A stretch of 64,000 bases of DNA from Hedera helix (GCA_947179155.2 OX359270.1:26375556-26439555), one strand, 5' to 3'. Positions 1 to 10,976 are shown, numbered from the stretch's first letter. The notes: generated by a model not told the origin, from the letters alone. Made by a program: numbers and translations.

Positions 1-44
1 ATGTTTATTTTCCTGCAGAATCTTCCTCCATGATTACTAAGCGG

Positions 45-185
45 TTTTCATCCCCTGAAAAGAGGAAAGCTGTTTCATCCCCTTCAAAGAGGAAAACTGT
101 TTCATCCCCTTCAAAGAAGAAAGTCGTTTCATCCCCTTCAAAGAGGAAAGCCGTTTCATCCCCTTCAAAGAGGAAAGCTATCTCA
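45..185 (+). repeat. 27-bp tandem repeat in coding sequence
   Basis: Five copies of a 27-bp unit (core TTTCATCCCCTTCAAAGAGG) encode a nine-residue basic repeat, SSPSKRKAV with small changes. It lies in the N-terminal part of the CACTA-borne gene. The Ser-Pro/Lys-Arg composition would suit a nuclear-localisation or DNA-binding tail. Confidence 0.85.
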
Positions 186-3015
186 AAAGATGCAAATAAC
201 CAACTTGCCACGGCTAGTAAAAATCAGCTAGCTGATTAAGAGGCTCACAACAATCACAGTGGTTCAGAAAATCAAAATCCAAAAGCTGATATTGAGACAA
301 GCTCTAGTACCGCAAAAAGAAAACGAGGTATTAATACAATGCAACGAATAGTGAAGCGAAAAGTACATGGCGTGAGAAGGTTGTGGAGTATAACAAAAGG
401 GGGCAAGCTCGTGGGAAGACAGCAAAGGAAATGCAATCTTACATTGGGGTATTAGCACGCACAAAGGTCCGAATTAACATTAAAAATTGGAAAGCTGTGG
501 AGCTAGATACAAAAAAGAAGATTTGGGAAGCTATAGAGGTATGTGTCATGATTAAATTCCCCAAATAAATTGTTATTTTCCTTCATTATCACATGCATTG
601 ATATTTGTGAGTGATCTGTTTGTACGTAGATGGCGTTTGTGATAGCTCCTCAAAGCAGGAAAATGGTTTTAAGATCAGCAGCATGTAAATGGCGAGAGTT
701 CAAGTCTAGACTGACCAATACCTATGTTTATCCTTTCGAAAATGAAGAAGAAGTCTTATGTAACCCCCCTGAAGAATATCCTTTTATTGAACCTGATGCT
801 TGGAGAGCCTTTGTAGCCCATATGTTTACAAAAGAGTTTAGGGTACATTTTTCTCCATTTTTATTGGAAATAAATCGTTGCTTTTCAAAGAACATAATCA
901 CCTTTCCCTTCATACTTTGCAGGAATTACATAAGAAACAACAATCAATACGTGCACAATATCAGTATAATCATCGCTTGTCACGCAAAGGATATGCTGGA
1001 TTGGAGGATGAACTGGTTAGTAAATTTTTTGTAATTGACTTAATTATTTGTCCATATTAAGTGAGCTTGATAGATTATTGTTTCTTTATATGAAATAGTT
1101 GGAAAAAATGGCTGAAGATTACATAGATCGAGCAACATTGTGGAGGAAAGGCCGTGAAGATAAGTATGGGAATATTCCAGATGAGAAGACAGCTGAGAAA
1201 GCAAAGGAAATAGTAAGAAAATGAATTGATGTTCTGAAATTTTTCTGTGGGGCAGTAAATTTTGGTTTCTTTGTGGCACACCTGTTTTTTTTGTTGTTAC
1301 TGTGATTATTTGTTAATGCATTAGGATGAAGTGAAGAAAAAAGTTAGTGAAGGTTCGTTGACTGTAATCGGCAGCCATGATATTCTCACAATTGCATTGG
1401 GGACTTCAGAGCGTGCTGGACGAGTTAGAGGTGTGGGAGGCTATGTGACTCCAAGTTCCTACTTTAACAAACCAAGACGCCAAAGAGAGTATTTGGGCGA
1501 GAACATTAAAGAAACTGTCCACAAACTTCTTGAAGAAGAGCGAGATAAGGGCCAAGCTATTGCAGCAAAACTTGTAGCGGAAGAGCGAGATTTTTGGGTG
1601 TAGAAGATTATGCAAATAGAGGCAAAACTTGATGGAAAGTGTACCGCCCCAGGTGAAATAATTCCCCCGGGTCACTTGACTCCCCCCACCCTTAACGGTG
1701 CACATGTTTCAGACAAAGCAAGTTGTTCTGCTGTTAAAAACTCCGACAATCCAATTCATGAGGAGGCTGAACAGAATGTTGAGAACAAGGACAATGATAA
1801 CAAAAAGATGTCACCATTAAAGGTATATGTCATGCATGGAATTGTGATTGGAGTTTTACACATTATTGATTTCATTAATATATTTTTTTTTGTTTATATC
1901 TAGAAACATGGAAAATGCTTAAAGTTCGATAGGACAAGTGATGAATCGCATAACGTGCACCCCATGCCAAGCTCATTAAAGGTGTTGTGTGGATATGCAA
2001 AAAATGTTCTCCAGTTGAAGGGAGACACCATAAAAATTGTGATGGAGGAGGAAGTTTTTGGGTTTGCTCGTCCAACCCATATTTTGATTGAAGACATGCT
2101 ACAAGTTGGTGCCATGTCAGAAATATCAGGCACTTGCATAGTGATGTACATGAGGTATAATTAAATAAATCCTATATGGTACTGTGAACGAAAACTTATT
2201 TAACAATGTTCAATTATTAGGTACTTATATGATGTGTTGAAGAAGACAAATATGTTTATGATGATTACTTTTGTTGACCGTGCTTGAGTTGGTGCTAAAG
2301 GTTGTGGAAGTTTTTCTCAAAAAACACGTTACATAGCATCTCAGTTTTCAAAAGCACATCCTGGCACAGTTTTCCTGATACCTTACAACTCCGGGTTAGT
2401 ACTTATTATATTTAGTTCGATCTGGAATTAATAGTAAAGTTCTTTACTATTTTGTAGTACTGACTACAAATATGTTTGGGGCTGATTTTTGTATAAATGT
2501 CATTGGGTGTTGACCATTGTCAATCTGGACAGTAACAATGTGTACTTCATGGATTCCCTCAAGTACCGTAGAATCGATGAGGAGTGGAAACAAGTTGTGA
2601 ACACGTATGTTATTCCAAATTACTTTGTTTTTAATGTAGTTCAATTGAAAAGTTTTACAATAAAATCCCTTCTATTAAATCGTCTTTTTGGTTTTATGTG
2701 CATGATGTTATATGCGTCACCCTCTTGCTCATGAAGTGCCATTAAAGCTCACAATGGGCAAAGCAATAATCAAATACGAAAATCACCACAATGGAGAATC
2801 TTGGTGGTATGTTAGATTATACGTATAAATATATATTTAATTAGCATAAGATGTTTATTTATGGACATTTGTTATTTTTGTTGATTTATCATGACCTAAT
2901 TACTAATTGTGTTTAGGGAACTCCTGTACAACCATCACACAAGGAGTGCGGGTATTTTGTGATGCGCTTTATGAAGGAGATAGTCGAGGATGGTAGTTTG
3001 GACTTTGTAGCCAAG

Positions 3016-4139
3016 GTTAGTTATTTTGTCTAACTATGCTTGCAGCTTGCTTGTCTATGCTAATTTAAAGAAATTCTTTTCTAAGTTTGTTCTGCATGTA
3101 CTGGACAAATGATGTTATGGATATGAATGAATTGAAACTTATCTTTCTCTCTCCATCTTTCTTTCCCTCTCTATCTCTAGTTCTCTCAGTGTTTCCCTCT
3201 CTCACGAATTCAGTAGCTTGTTGAATTCTGTTTCTCCTCCCTCCTTTCTGTTTTCTGTTACTGTTTCTTCTAAATTTCTGGCCAAACAGTTCTTTGGTTC
3301 CTGACATTGCACTTGCAGTTTGCAGCGATTACATATCTATCAATAGTTGCACTTGATATCAAAGACTACTTATTTCAAAGACTCAGAGAGGATAAATACA
3401 AACACATTAGTTATAACTTGTATGCTAGTAAAGAGATAACATAAGCGAAACAATCTTAGATGAATTGAAAAGGTACAATTTTATTTATATTCTTTTTGCC
3501 GTTGACATACAGTTGAGTAATCACAGTATGATATGATTCTGTTTATTCTTTTTAGTACAGAAAGAGAACGTAATGTAGAATTACTAATCAGACATATAGC
3601 GCCCCCCCCCCCCCCCCTCCCTCCCCGGGACAGTTATTTCTGGTACAAACATAAATCGACGAATGCAATCCCAGTCGGCCTGCTTGGCATGTAAATCATT
3701 TAAGCTCCAAACAACCTGTAAGTTAAACTGTAAATTTTTCAGTAAAATTTTCTTAAGCAAAACCAGAACAATCAGAAAATTACTACTATTAAAGTATACT
3801 GTTTCTTACTTCTGAAAGCGGGATTGTGTGCGTTTTTCTACCGCTTGTGGTTTGATATTTTCCTTTGCCACTTCTTGTTTTTGAGCTACAATACTTTCCA
3901 GAGCTACCTGCTCTGTTGGATATCTGTTGCTTTTACTGTTTTGTCTTCTTTAGTTGTTCAGACCATGATGATGGCTGAGTTTGGCTTGGAGATGCAGTTT
4001 AGTTGTTCTGTTTTGCAGTTTTGGGTTGATTGTGGGTTTATTTGTGGGTCTGCTTTGTTTTGCTAACATTCTAATTTGTACTAAACTTGGCCAATTAGTC
4101 TACGTACAGTGGGAGACTAACTTTTTGTTATTTTATTTC
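3016..4139 (+). other. Long intron of the CACTA-borne gene
   Basis: Between the exon with the catalytic-Cys motif (ending near 3015, GCCAAG|GTTAGT) and the last exon (acceptor ATTTCAG near 4140) there are about 1.1 kb without conserved coding. It contains a CT-rich stretch at 3141-3200 and a C homopolymer at 3602-3617. A short hydrophobic ORF at 3824-4066 looks like chance. Confidence 0.5.
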
Positions 4140-4559
4140 AGTGGGATAAGGCAAATAGATTAACGTACACACAAGAACAAATTGACGAAGTACGGGGTGA
4201 GTGGGCAGCTTATATGAGCAGCTACATGTAAGCCTCGAGTTAACAGTGGATGTACATGTTTAGATTAATGTATTTTGGGAGTTAACGGTGGGTGTACAGG
4301 TTAATTTAGATGAATGTATTTTGGGAGAAGGCTTTTTTGCACATGATTAGGTAGTAGTGCACCACAGTTAGTTTGGTATATTTTGTGGATAGTTGGTATA
4401 TTTTGTGGATGTTACTATTTTAAACTGTAAACGTATGGTATTATTGGATGTATTTTGAAACCGAGAATGGTTGATACATTTTGGTTTTAAATGAGAATTT
4501 AGAGTTTTTTTAGCTATATATCATTGCATTAATGAGAAACTGTGTATGTATTTTCAAAT

Positions 4560-5130
4560 ATGGTTGAACTACAACTTTTTTCCAGTTAAACTACAACTGT
4601 TTTTCAGTTAAACTACAACTTTCTGAAAACGTTGTTTAAATGGTACCAAATAAATGACACTTTATAAAACTTGTATAAATGTTGTACGATATAACAAACT
4701 ACAACATTTTAAACCAGATATGTGCTAAATAGAAGACACCTTTAAAACGTTGTATAAATGAGCCTAAACGTTGTGTAATGTATTAACAAAGATATATTAC
4801 AACATTTTTATGTTACACTACAATATTTTAAAAATGTTGTCTAAACGTACTACAACAGATGACATCTTATAAACGTTGTATAAATTAGTCTAAAGGTTGT
4901 GTAATGTATCAAACTATAACGTTTTATACCAGAAAATGTTGTGGAATGATACCATCTACAACGTTTTCAAGCATCTGAGTATTTATTTAAAGACAATGTA
5001 CACCGTTTTTTAGTAAAAAACGTTGTATTATGAGCCAACTACAACGTTTTAAAAACGTTGTATAAAATGGGTCAAATAAATGACACCCTTAACCTCGACG
5101 TTTCTGGGAGAAAATTATAACGTTTTTTAA
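4560..5130 (+). repeat. CACTA subterminal repeat field
   Basis: Many copies of short motifs in both orientations, for example AAAACGTTGTATAAA and ACTACAACGTTTTAAA, spaced irregularly. In CACTA elements such subterminal motifs are binding sites for the element's regulatory protein (TNPA in En/Spm). Here they lead directly into the terminal inverted repeat. Confidence 0.8.
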
Positions 5131-5160
5131 GTGTTATTTTTTTACTATTTTGTTGTAGTG
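5131..5160 (-). repeat. CACTA right terminal inverted repeat
   Basis: The plus strand ends ...TTTACTATTTTGTTGTAGTG at 5160. The reverse complement starts with CACTACAACAAAA, the canonical CACTA family end. The partner TIR is left of the window. Confidence 0.85.
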
Positions 5161-5329
5161 AATTTTGCATCTTGTTGACTGAAATTAGACAAAAGATAAA
5201 GAAAAAACTTTAAATTCCTTATTCATTCGTCTTGAAACCAATGCAAAGTGAATGACAAAAATGAACAAAAAGAATTGTACATGATTAAGAAACATGAACA
5301 TGACAAGTAAAGAGGTTAGATTTAAGTAC

Positions 5330-5422
5330 CAGATATTCCCTTGCAAGATTGGGCTTGTAAAAGTCATACACATGACATGACTCCCCCTGAATTTGCTTTC
5401 AAATGCGATAGGGGCATCAGTC
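5330..5422 (-). pseudogene. Exon fragment of HMG-CoA synthase
   Basis: On the minus strand an exon starts after an AACAG acceptor and reads TDAPIAFESKFRGSH. After a one-base frameshift it continues VYDFYKPNLAREY up to a GT donor at 5329. Both pieces match a conserved stretch of plant hydroxymethylglutaryl-CoA synthase, the mevalonate-pathway enzyme joining acetyl-CoA and acetoacetyl-CoA. No other exon of the gene is visible nearby. The fragment keeps splice borders, so it was copied from genomic DNA rather than from mRNA. It is frameshifted and cannot make enzyme. Confidence 0.75.
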
Positions 5423-5854
5423 CTGTTATGTACAATGCATGTTCTAGATTTGAATTATATAGTCAGTACAGATGTGACAAAAGTAACAAAATACTCTCAT
5501 ATATATATATATATATATGTATACATTGAATTCGAGAACATAATCAGGAAATATTCACTTAGAGTTTATGTTACTATTGGACATAAACAGAGGCAGTTAG
5601 TGACCAAAAAAAATAAATAGAAAAAGCATACATTGAATCGTATTAACAGGCCTAAAGTAAAAGGATAATAAAAATACTGATGGAAAATTAATCTTCTTGT
5701 TTTTTTATATTTTTTCGTCATTCGACTCACAAAGTTGGTTCAGTTTAAAATACATCCCCTCTCCCCTCTTTCAAGTAATTATAGTACATCTTACGGCAGT
5801 CCACTTTCAGAGGGCAAGTTTTCCAAAACTTCTCATGAGAAGGAAAGCTAGAAG
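5423..5854. other. AT-rich DNA with (AT)n microsatellite
   Basis: No gene seen. An (AT)n tract lies at 5499-5520. The rest is AT-rich and without recognisable motifs, up to the hAT MITE. Confidence 0.6.
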
Positions 5855-6348
5855 TAGGGGTGCACACAAAATCGAAAAACCGACCGCATCAAACCGAACC
5901 GTTAATAAACCAAACCAAAAATCATAAAATTAGAAAATTGAAAAACTGAAACTAAGTCGGTCAGTTTCGGTTTGGTTTATTCAAAAACCGAAATCGACCG
6001 AACCATCCGAATGCCTTAATATTATAATATAATTTATATATTTTTCTAATAATTATTTATTTTATATAATTATATACTTATTATATGCATTTTTTTTTAT
6101 GGATTTGCATAACGAAGATAGTATATATTAGCAGTTGTTTACGCAATTTCTTGTTATCCAACAATACACTGCTTTAAAATTTGGTGACATACCAACTCTA
6201 TCTTTTATCCTTAAGTTTTAATAACCAACTAAACCGATAACCGATTACAGAGTAAAAATTTGGGCCATTTTAGTTTTTAATTTTTTATAACCGATTTAAA
6301 TGATTTGGTTATTTTTTAACCTACCAAATCGACCGTTGTACACTCCTA
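5855..6348. mobile_element. hAT-type MITE with 8-bp target duplication
   Basis: 494-bp non-coding element with imperfect terminal inverted repeats: TAGGGGTGCACA at the left and TGTACACTCCTA at the right (10 of 12 positions pair). It is flanked by GCTAGAAG (5847-5854) and ACTAGAAG (6349-6356), an 8-bp duplication with one mismatch, as made by hAT transposases. The interior carries several AACCGA/TCGGTT motifs near both ends. Confidence 0.8.
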
Positions 6349-6591
6349 ACTAGAAGGACATAGCTGTCAACCCATAGTATGATTAACCTGAAAACTTCCC
6401 ATAGTACCACTACTCATTTGCTAACTAGACCCAGTAATACTCTTCAAGAAGAGTACACAATAATAAATAAGAAATTATGGATGGTAACATTACTGATGTG
6501 TTATACAATGATCAAATTAGAACATGTACAAAGTTTAGTAATAGGAAATTTAACTATAGTCCCATAAACAAGTTTTACCTTGATTGAAATA

Positions 6592-6881
6592 TTACTACAG
6601 GAAAAAAGCTTATTTCTAACGGAATTTTTCATCAGAAATAAGCTTATTCCGTCAGGATTAGGTTATTTTCGACGAAAAAATTTGTCAAAAATTCGGTCGT
6701 AACTAAGCTTGTCAGGATTAATTCGATCGAGAAATTTGTCAGAAAATAAAAAGTTATTTCTGACGGAATTTCTGTTGAAAATAAGTTATTTCTCACGGAA
6801 AATTCTATTGGAAATAAGTTATTTCCCACGGAAAAATCTATTGGAAATAACTTTTATTTATTAAAAAAAAATTCTTGTGAT
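6592..6881. mobile_element. CACTA-like MITE (degenerate)
   Basis: The left end TACTACAGGAAAAAAGC and right end ATTCTTGTGAT resemble decayed CACTACAAGAA-type termini. The interior is made of repeated motifs such as TATTTCTGACGGAA and GGAAATAAGTTATTTC in both orientations, typical of small CACTA derivatives. I could not define a 3-bp target duplication, so the borders are approximate. Confidence 0.5.
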
Positions 6882-7405
6882 AAAATAAGACTCCTAGACA
6901 GCACCTAGCAAGGCTAGCATAACATCATCACTTTCTTATAAATGTTTGAGTTAAACTATAATAGATGATATTCCTAAAATCACTACTAATCATATGAACC
7001 AAAGAAAATCCCATAAATCAATTAACTAAGGTGGTCAAGGGCTGAAGGAGGCATTATAACTGGAATAAATTCAAAATGGAAAATTAGATATTCAAACTGC
7101 ATTTTATAAACAGGATACAAAAATAAAGTAAAACAAAAATATTTACTCACTTTTATTACCATTTTCTATTTACGGCTACAAGAATGGAAATGTAAGATAG
7201 TATTAGAATCATTAAAAGACTACTGAACACGAAATTCTACATATTCAGTTATCCAGAAATGCTTTAGAGAAGCATATTGTTTCTAAGTGGTGCATTCATT
7301 TTCCTAAGAGACGGGTAAAAGCAGGGACAGGGCAAAATTTTCTTCTAAAACCAAATCTGCAGCAAATTAGTAGTGTAACAAAACAAAGCAGTAAAGGCAC
7401 CCAAC
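6882..7405. other. AT-rich DNA, nothing recognised
   Basis: No coding similarity, repeat structure or element end was recognised on either strand between the CACTA-like MITE and the UFD1 fragment. Confidence 0.5.
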
Positions 7406-7486
7406 CTTATCAATAAAGGATGCAGGGTAGCATCTATAAGTTTGTTCAAATGACTTTCCGTGGTATCCGTAGCCATCAAAAAATTG
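7406..7486 (-). pseudogene. First-exon fragment of UFD1-like gene
   Basis: The minus strand reads FFDGYGYHGKSFEQTYRCYP then ASFIDK and stops at a GT donor (7405). This is the N-terminus of the plant UFD1 proteins, the ubiquitin-recognition factor that works with NPL4 and CDC48 in ER-associated degradation. The start Met is missing: the codon before FFDGY is CAA, and a TGA lies a few codons upstream. The next exon is not found downstream. It is best read as a captured or broken exon. Confidence 0.8.
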
Positions 7487-7666
7487 CAGTGTCAAAAATC
7501 AACAGTGTGGATAATAGGAAATAGCAATTACAATAGATGAACAGAATTACTAAATGATTGAACAAACAAGAATTTACTTACCTTCTAGATTGCTAGTTAA
7601 TTATTAAGCTTCCAATTATTATCAGACCTAACATTAAGCAGGGAATATCAAGAAAGAAAAATTAAA

Positions 7667-7941
7667 TCAAAAAACAAGAATAAGTTCTTGAATGGAAAGA
7701 TAGGGCACAATACCCAAAATTATACACAACAAAAAACTATCGATACAGAAATTTCGACTCATCCTCAGCTGGAGCAAAAATAGAAATTCATTAGACCCTC
7801 AAAGCGGATTATGCAACAGAGGACAACTGGAAATATACATACAAATAATTTGACATTTATATATTTGCAGCTCATCACTTGGTTAACAGCGTCTTTGAGT
7901 CTAACATTTGTCTTTTTAAGGTTAGATGTTGCCTTGTCCAC
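7667..7941 (-). pseudogene. C-terminal fragment of a SYP7-type Qc-SNARE, two exons
   Basis: Exon 7941-7879 (acceptor CACAG, donor GTGATG) encodes VDKATSNLKKTNVRLKDAVNQ, the end of a SNARE coiled coil. Exon 7768-7667 (acceptor CTCCAG) continues LRMSRNFCIDSFLLCIILGI, the basic linker and the start of the membrane anchor, then diverges and ends in TGA at 7667-7669. The pair matches the C-terminus of plant SYP71-73 syntaxins, which act in ER and plasma-membrane fusion. The SNARE core upstream is absent, so no functional SNARE can be made. The intron is retained at 7769-7878, showing DNA-level copying. Confidence 0.8.
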
Positions 7942-8339
7942 CTGTGAGATGAAAATATATAAATGTCAAATTCATACTTTCCTACACCTATTTTAAACCA
8001 CAATAATAACTATAACCACCTCAACAATAACTTACTACAACAACAATAGTGATAACAATAATATGCATATATAAATGTTCTGTTTATGATCACTAAATTA
8101 AGTATTCGAGACAGGAAAATCAAGACTGAAAAATCATGCTTGGAATCAAATGTCCATGGTTGCCGAAAATATAATTGAATGTAAACGCGTATGATCCTAT
8201 TTGAACCTGTTAACACCAGACACAACAAAAATTCAAACAACTACTAATCTAAAACAATAATCTTGGAACCTTTTCCAAACAGTTAACTATCTCATTAACT
8301 ATAAATATATGTAACCCAAAAGAATAGTGATACTTTTAC

Positions 8340-8371
8340 CTGTGGATCATCAACGGGTACAATAATGTAGT
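8340..8371 (-). other. Exon-like segment, unrecognised
   Basis: On the minus strand a short open segment reading DYIIVPVDDPQ ends at a good donor (CCACAG|GTAAAA) and can follow an acceptor (GATGCACAG). It lies between the SNARE and Rab18 fragments in the same orientation. I do not recognise the protein. Confidence 0.3.
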
Positions 8372-8751
8372 CTGTGCATCAACAGCAAGCTCAAAGGTTA
8401 CCAACAGTTAATATTAATGGCAACTCTTACACATTGTGAAAAGTCTTTGGTCTCATAATTCTCCTTCTCTACTTAATTTGCAACAAATCACAACCTGCAA
8501 AAAAACCTTGCTTGAATTAATTAACGTACATAAGAAAGTTGAATGGAAAGTTAGAAAGACATGAGACTCACTCGGAAATTAGCTATTGAACACATGTTCA
8601 TGATTCAGATTATGTGCTAAGAAAAATGGAACATAAATTGTATGCTATCCATATGCATGACTTAAACATGACTGGATCAACAAATGTAAAATGATTACAA
8701 CATATGAGATTCACCATATATTGTATTCGGAAAGAACAACCATTTGTATAC

Positions 8752-8876
8752 CTTTAAGGTGAGCTCTTTAAAGCACTGCTGCACATTTTATCTAGTTTTA
8801 GCACTACATTAATAAAATGCACATTTATGTTCCCGTGCTAGAGCCATTCTCTCTTCTATTGTTACGGCCCTTTCAC
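8752..8876 (-). pseudogene. Exon fragment of RABC (Rab18-type) small GTPase
   Basis: The minus strand reads ERAVTIEERMALAREHKCAF, then Y, stop, CSAKTR, stop, NVQQCFKELTLK, and ends at a GT donor (8751). The acceptor is TTTATAG. The CSAKTR..NVQQCF block is the G5 region and following helix characteristic of plant RABC/Rab18 GTPases. Both stops are TAA where Glu or a similar residue is expected. No GTP-binding P-loop exon of this gene is present. It is a dead fragment. Confidence 0.85.
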
Positions 8877-9358
8877 TATAAAATGAGGTAATTAAGTAAT
8901 CTTCACAAAAGAAAATAAAAAATATAATTCATCTAAACAACAATATACACTACGTTTTAAAATTTAACACAATATAAAACTAAATAGAAATAGTATAAAT
9001 GAAATTCTAGCTTATAGATTATTTGTATTGAGAACAAAATAACTTTGATATGTAATGGAATTATCATTCATGGAGATGGAATGACTGTGTCTGTATTACT
9101 TACCTAGGATAATGAATAGTGGAATTGAAACACTCAAGTGTAAAGGGAAGTTTTTCAACAAGAAGTCCCATACCCATTTAAAGAGTTAAGCCAAATTCAT
9201 ACATGATACAGATGCACATGACTCTCCACAAAGATATATATTGGTTTAGCCCACAGAAAATTAAGCTAACTAGACTACCCGTGCACAAACAAATGACAAA
9301 CAGAAGATGCAAGGTACTCAGAATAAAATATGTAAATTGGAATTCTTAGTTCTTTTAC

Positions 9359-9486
9359 CCCAGGCTTATACTAGGGAGATTGAGAAGCTAATTTGTTGAA
9401 CAGCTGTATCTGCTGAACAGGGCTCTCTTTCTTATACCGCAAAGCATATAACATGATAAGGCGTAGACTGCCAATATCAGAGGCAC
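9359..9486 (-). pseudogene. Exon fragment of VPS45 (Sec1/Munc18 family)
   Basis: The minus strand reads ASDIGSLRLIMLYALRYKKE, then SPVQQIQLFNKLASQSP, a TAG stop, YKPG, and a GT donor. This matches the conserved LRLVMLYALRYEKE..QLFNKLASRSPKYKPG stretch of plant VPS45, the SM protein that controls trans-Golgi/endosome SNAREs. The stop sits where Lys is expected. Splice borders at both ends match a single exon. No other VPS45 exon is seen in the window. Confidence 0.85.
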
Positions 9487-10073
9487 CTTAATTGTTCAAA
9501 AGATTTGTTACAGCATGTACATAAGCACATGTAAGAAATGAGATCATGATGACGGTCTCTATCAATTTATCCACAACATTTTAAAATTATACATTACAAA
9601 TATAAAACATGTTATAAAGAGATATGAGGTATGATAATGATAATGATTAAAAAGAATTTAATATAACTTAAATTATGGAACTTTAATCCAAGTCCCATCA
9701 TCCATGTCAAAGGACAATAATGATCACAGAGAGATATGTTGTTACCCAAACTCAGGTTCATTTAAAAAAAAAAAGTATAAATACATAAAATAAAATAAAA
9801 AGTTGTCATTCAAACTTTATATAAAGTACCAAACATATGATTGAAAACATAGATACCTTTTTATCTCCCTCTGTTCAAATGGGATAATAAGAAAATTTAT
9901 GCAATTAATCGTAATACACACAATGTAGTGTTCCTGCGCACAGAACAGATATTCAAGGAAACTTTATATACATAAATTCTACGAAAACACTACATAAATT
10001 ATCCAAAGCTAAATCAGAACTTACAGTTACTTTCGCATACATAATTACATGTGTAAATGTATATACACTTACA

Positions 10074-10158
10074 GAAAATTAGCCCGATGTCACCGATGAG
10101 GAGGAGTTTAATGAGGTAAACAAAAATCAGCCCGAGCCCTTACAGGTGCAGCAGTCAT
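10074..10158 (-). pseudogene. First-exon fragment of RABE (Rab8-type) small GTPase
   Basis: From an ATG at 10158 the minus strand reads MTAAPVRARADF and then, after a one-base shift in a T run, YLIKLLLIGD. This is the N-terminus and first beta strand of plant RABE1/Rab8 GTPases, just before the P-loop. It ends at a GTAAGT donor (10073). The sequence upstream on the minus strand (about 10160-10400) has a purine-rich stretch that may be the copied 5' leader. The frameshift and the lack of a P-loop exon make it non-functional. Confidence 0.8.
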
Positions 10159-10430
10159 GTATATTATTTCTTAAAATTTGAAGCCTTACAATAATGGTCG
10201 AAATAACATATGTTTGCCAGGGGTTCAAGTTGATGACGGATTTTCTAAAGCCTGTTGGTATCTTCTCCCTCCCCGCAAAGAGACAGGTACGAGTCGATAG
10301 ATGTATTCCTGGTGGCTTTGCTCTCTCTTTTTCTTTTTTGGTATTCGAGAATCCCCATTACCACACGACATCGCTTCACAGGTTACTTCTTGTGGTTGGT
10401 TGCTAGTTAATATTACACTAATTTTTATTT

Positions 10431-10976
10431 TGTAATATTATTTTATGTTTTGTTTGCAGCATCAATTATTTTCTTTCTCTCTCTTTTTTTTTTTTTTTAT
10501 AAAAAAAAGTCTTGATTGATTTTTTTCCCGTGTTAAGAAAGAGAACAAAATAAAAAGATTTTCATATTTAAAACTAATTTATCATAACAGTACTTTATTA
10601 ATTAATTTGAAAAAAATTATACTGCCTGTCATTATAATTCATTCCATTAAATGCATTAATAGTACTTAAAAATCTAAGTATTTGAATTATGTCAAAAAGT
10701 CATTCAATCTTCTTATTTAGTTGTATAGTTTTTTACACATTATTAATAATACTTTATAAATATGCATAAAGAATAAAAATTGGGAACAATTATAGAAAAA
10801 TTATTGTAGAAAATAAATTATTTAAGTAAAGTATACATTTAGCTTAAGACTATTCAAAATAGTAATAAAAAGTTTTATCTTATGGCGGAAAAGTACATAA
10901 AAACATAAAATGAAATCAATTCAAATCAATTTCTAATTAATTATGAGTTGACTTGGTTAATCATCACACATAAGCA
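10431..10976. other. AT-rich DNA, nothing recognised
   Basis: Contains a T homopolymer at about 10485-10499 next to an A run. No coding or element signal recognised. Confidence 0.5.

Larger units (their letters stand above)
1..4231 (+). pseudogene. CACTA-borne gene: plant transposase-24-like region plus Ulp1/C48 cysteine protease-like region (decayed)
   Basis: Multi-exon gene entering from the left. Likely exons with GT-AG borders include up to 538, 630 to about 840, 923-1015, 1099-1212, 1325-1822, one from 1904, and a last exon near 4140-4231. The middle shows the motif VRGVGGYVTPSSYF followed by a Glu/Arg-rich helix, as in the plant transposase-24 (Ptta/En/Spm) family. Further on KCHWVLTIV, YFMDSLK and SHKECGYFVMRF match the His, Asp and Cys motifs of Ulp1-like (C48) peptidases. 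The final exon ends in EWAAYMSSYM, a usual tail of these proteins. In-frame stops at about 237, 1601, 2285 and 2485 show decay. Such proteins accompany CACTA elements; whether they cut SUMO-like substrates is not known from the sequence. Confidence 0.75.
1..5160 (+). mobile_element. CACTA (En/Spm-type) DNA transposon, 3' part
   Basis: The right end is at 5160. Read on the minus strand inward, the terminus is CACTACAACAAAATAGTAAA, a typical CACTA terminal inverted repeat. It is preceded by about 600 bp of short direct and inverted subterminal repeats and by a decayed gene of the kind carried by plant CACTA elements. The left terminus lies outside the window, so the 3-bp target duplication cannot be checked; the bases after the terminus are AAT. 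The gene has several stop codons, so this copy is not autonomous. Confidence 0.85.

Noticed and set aside
3824..4163. Two overlapping hydrophobic ORFs that look like membrane peptides
   Set aside because: They lie in the long intron of the decayed CACTA gene, are T-rich and have no homologue I recognise.
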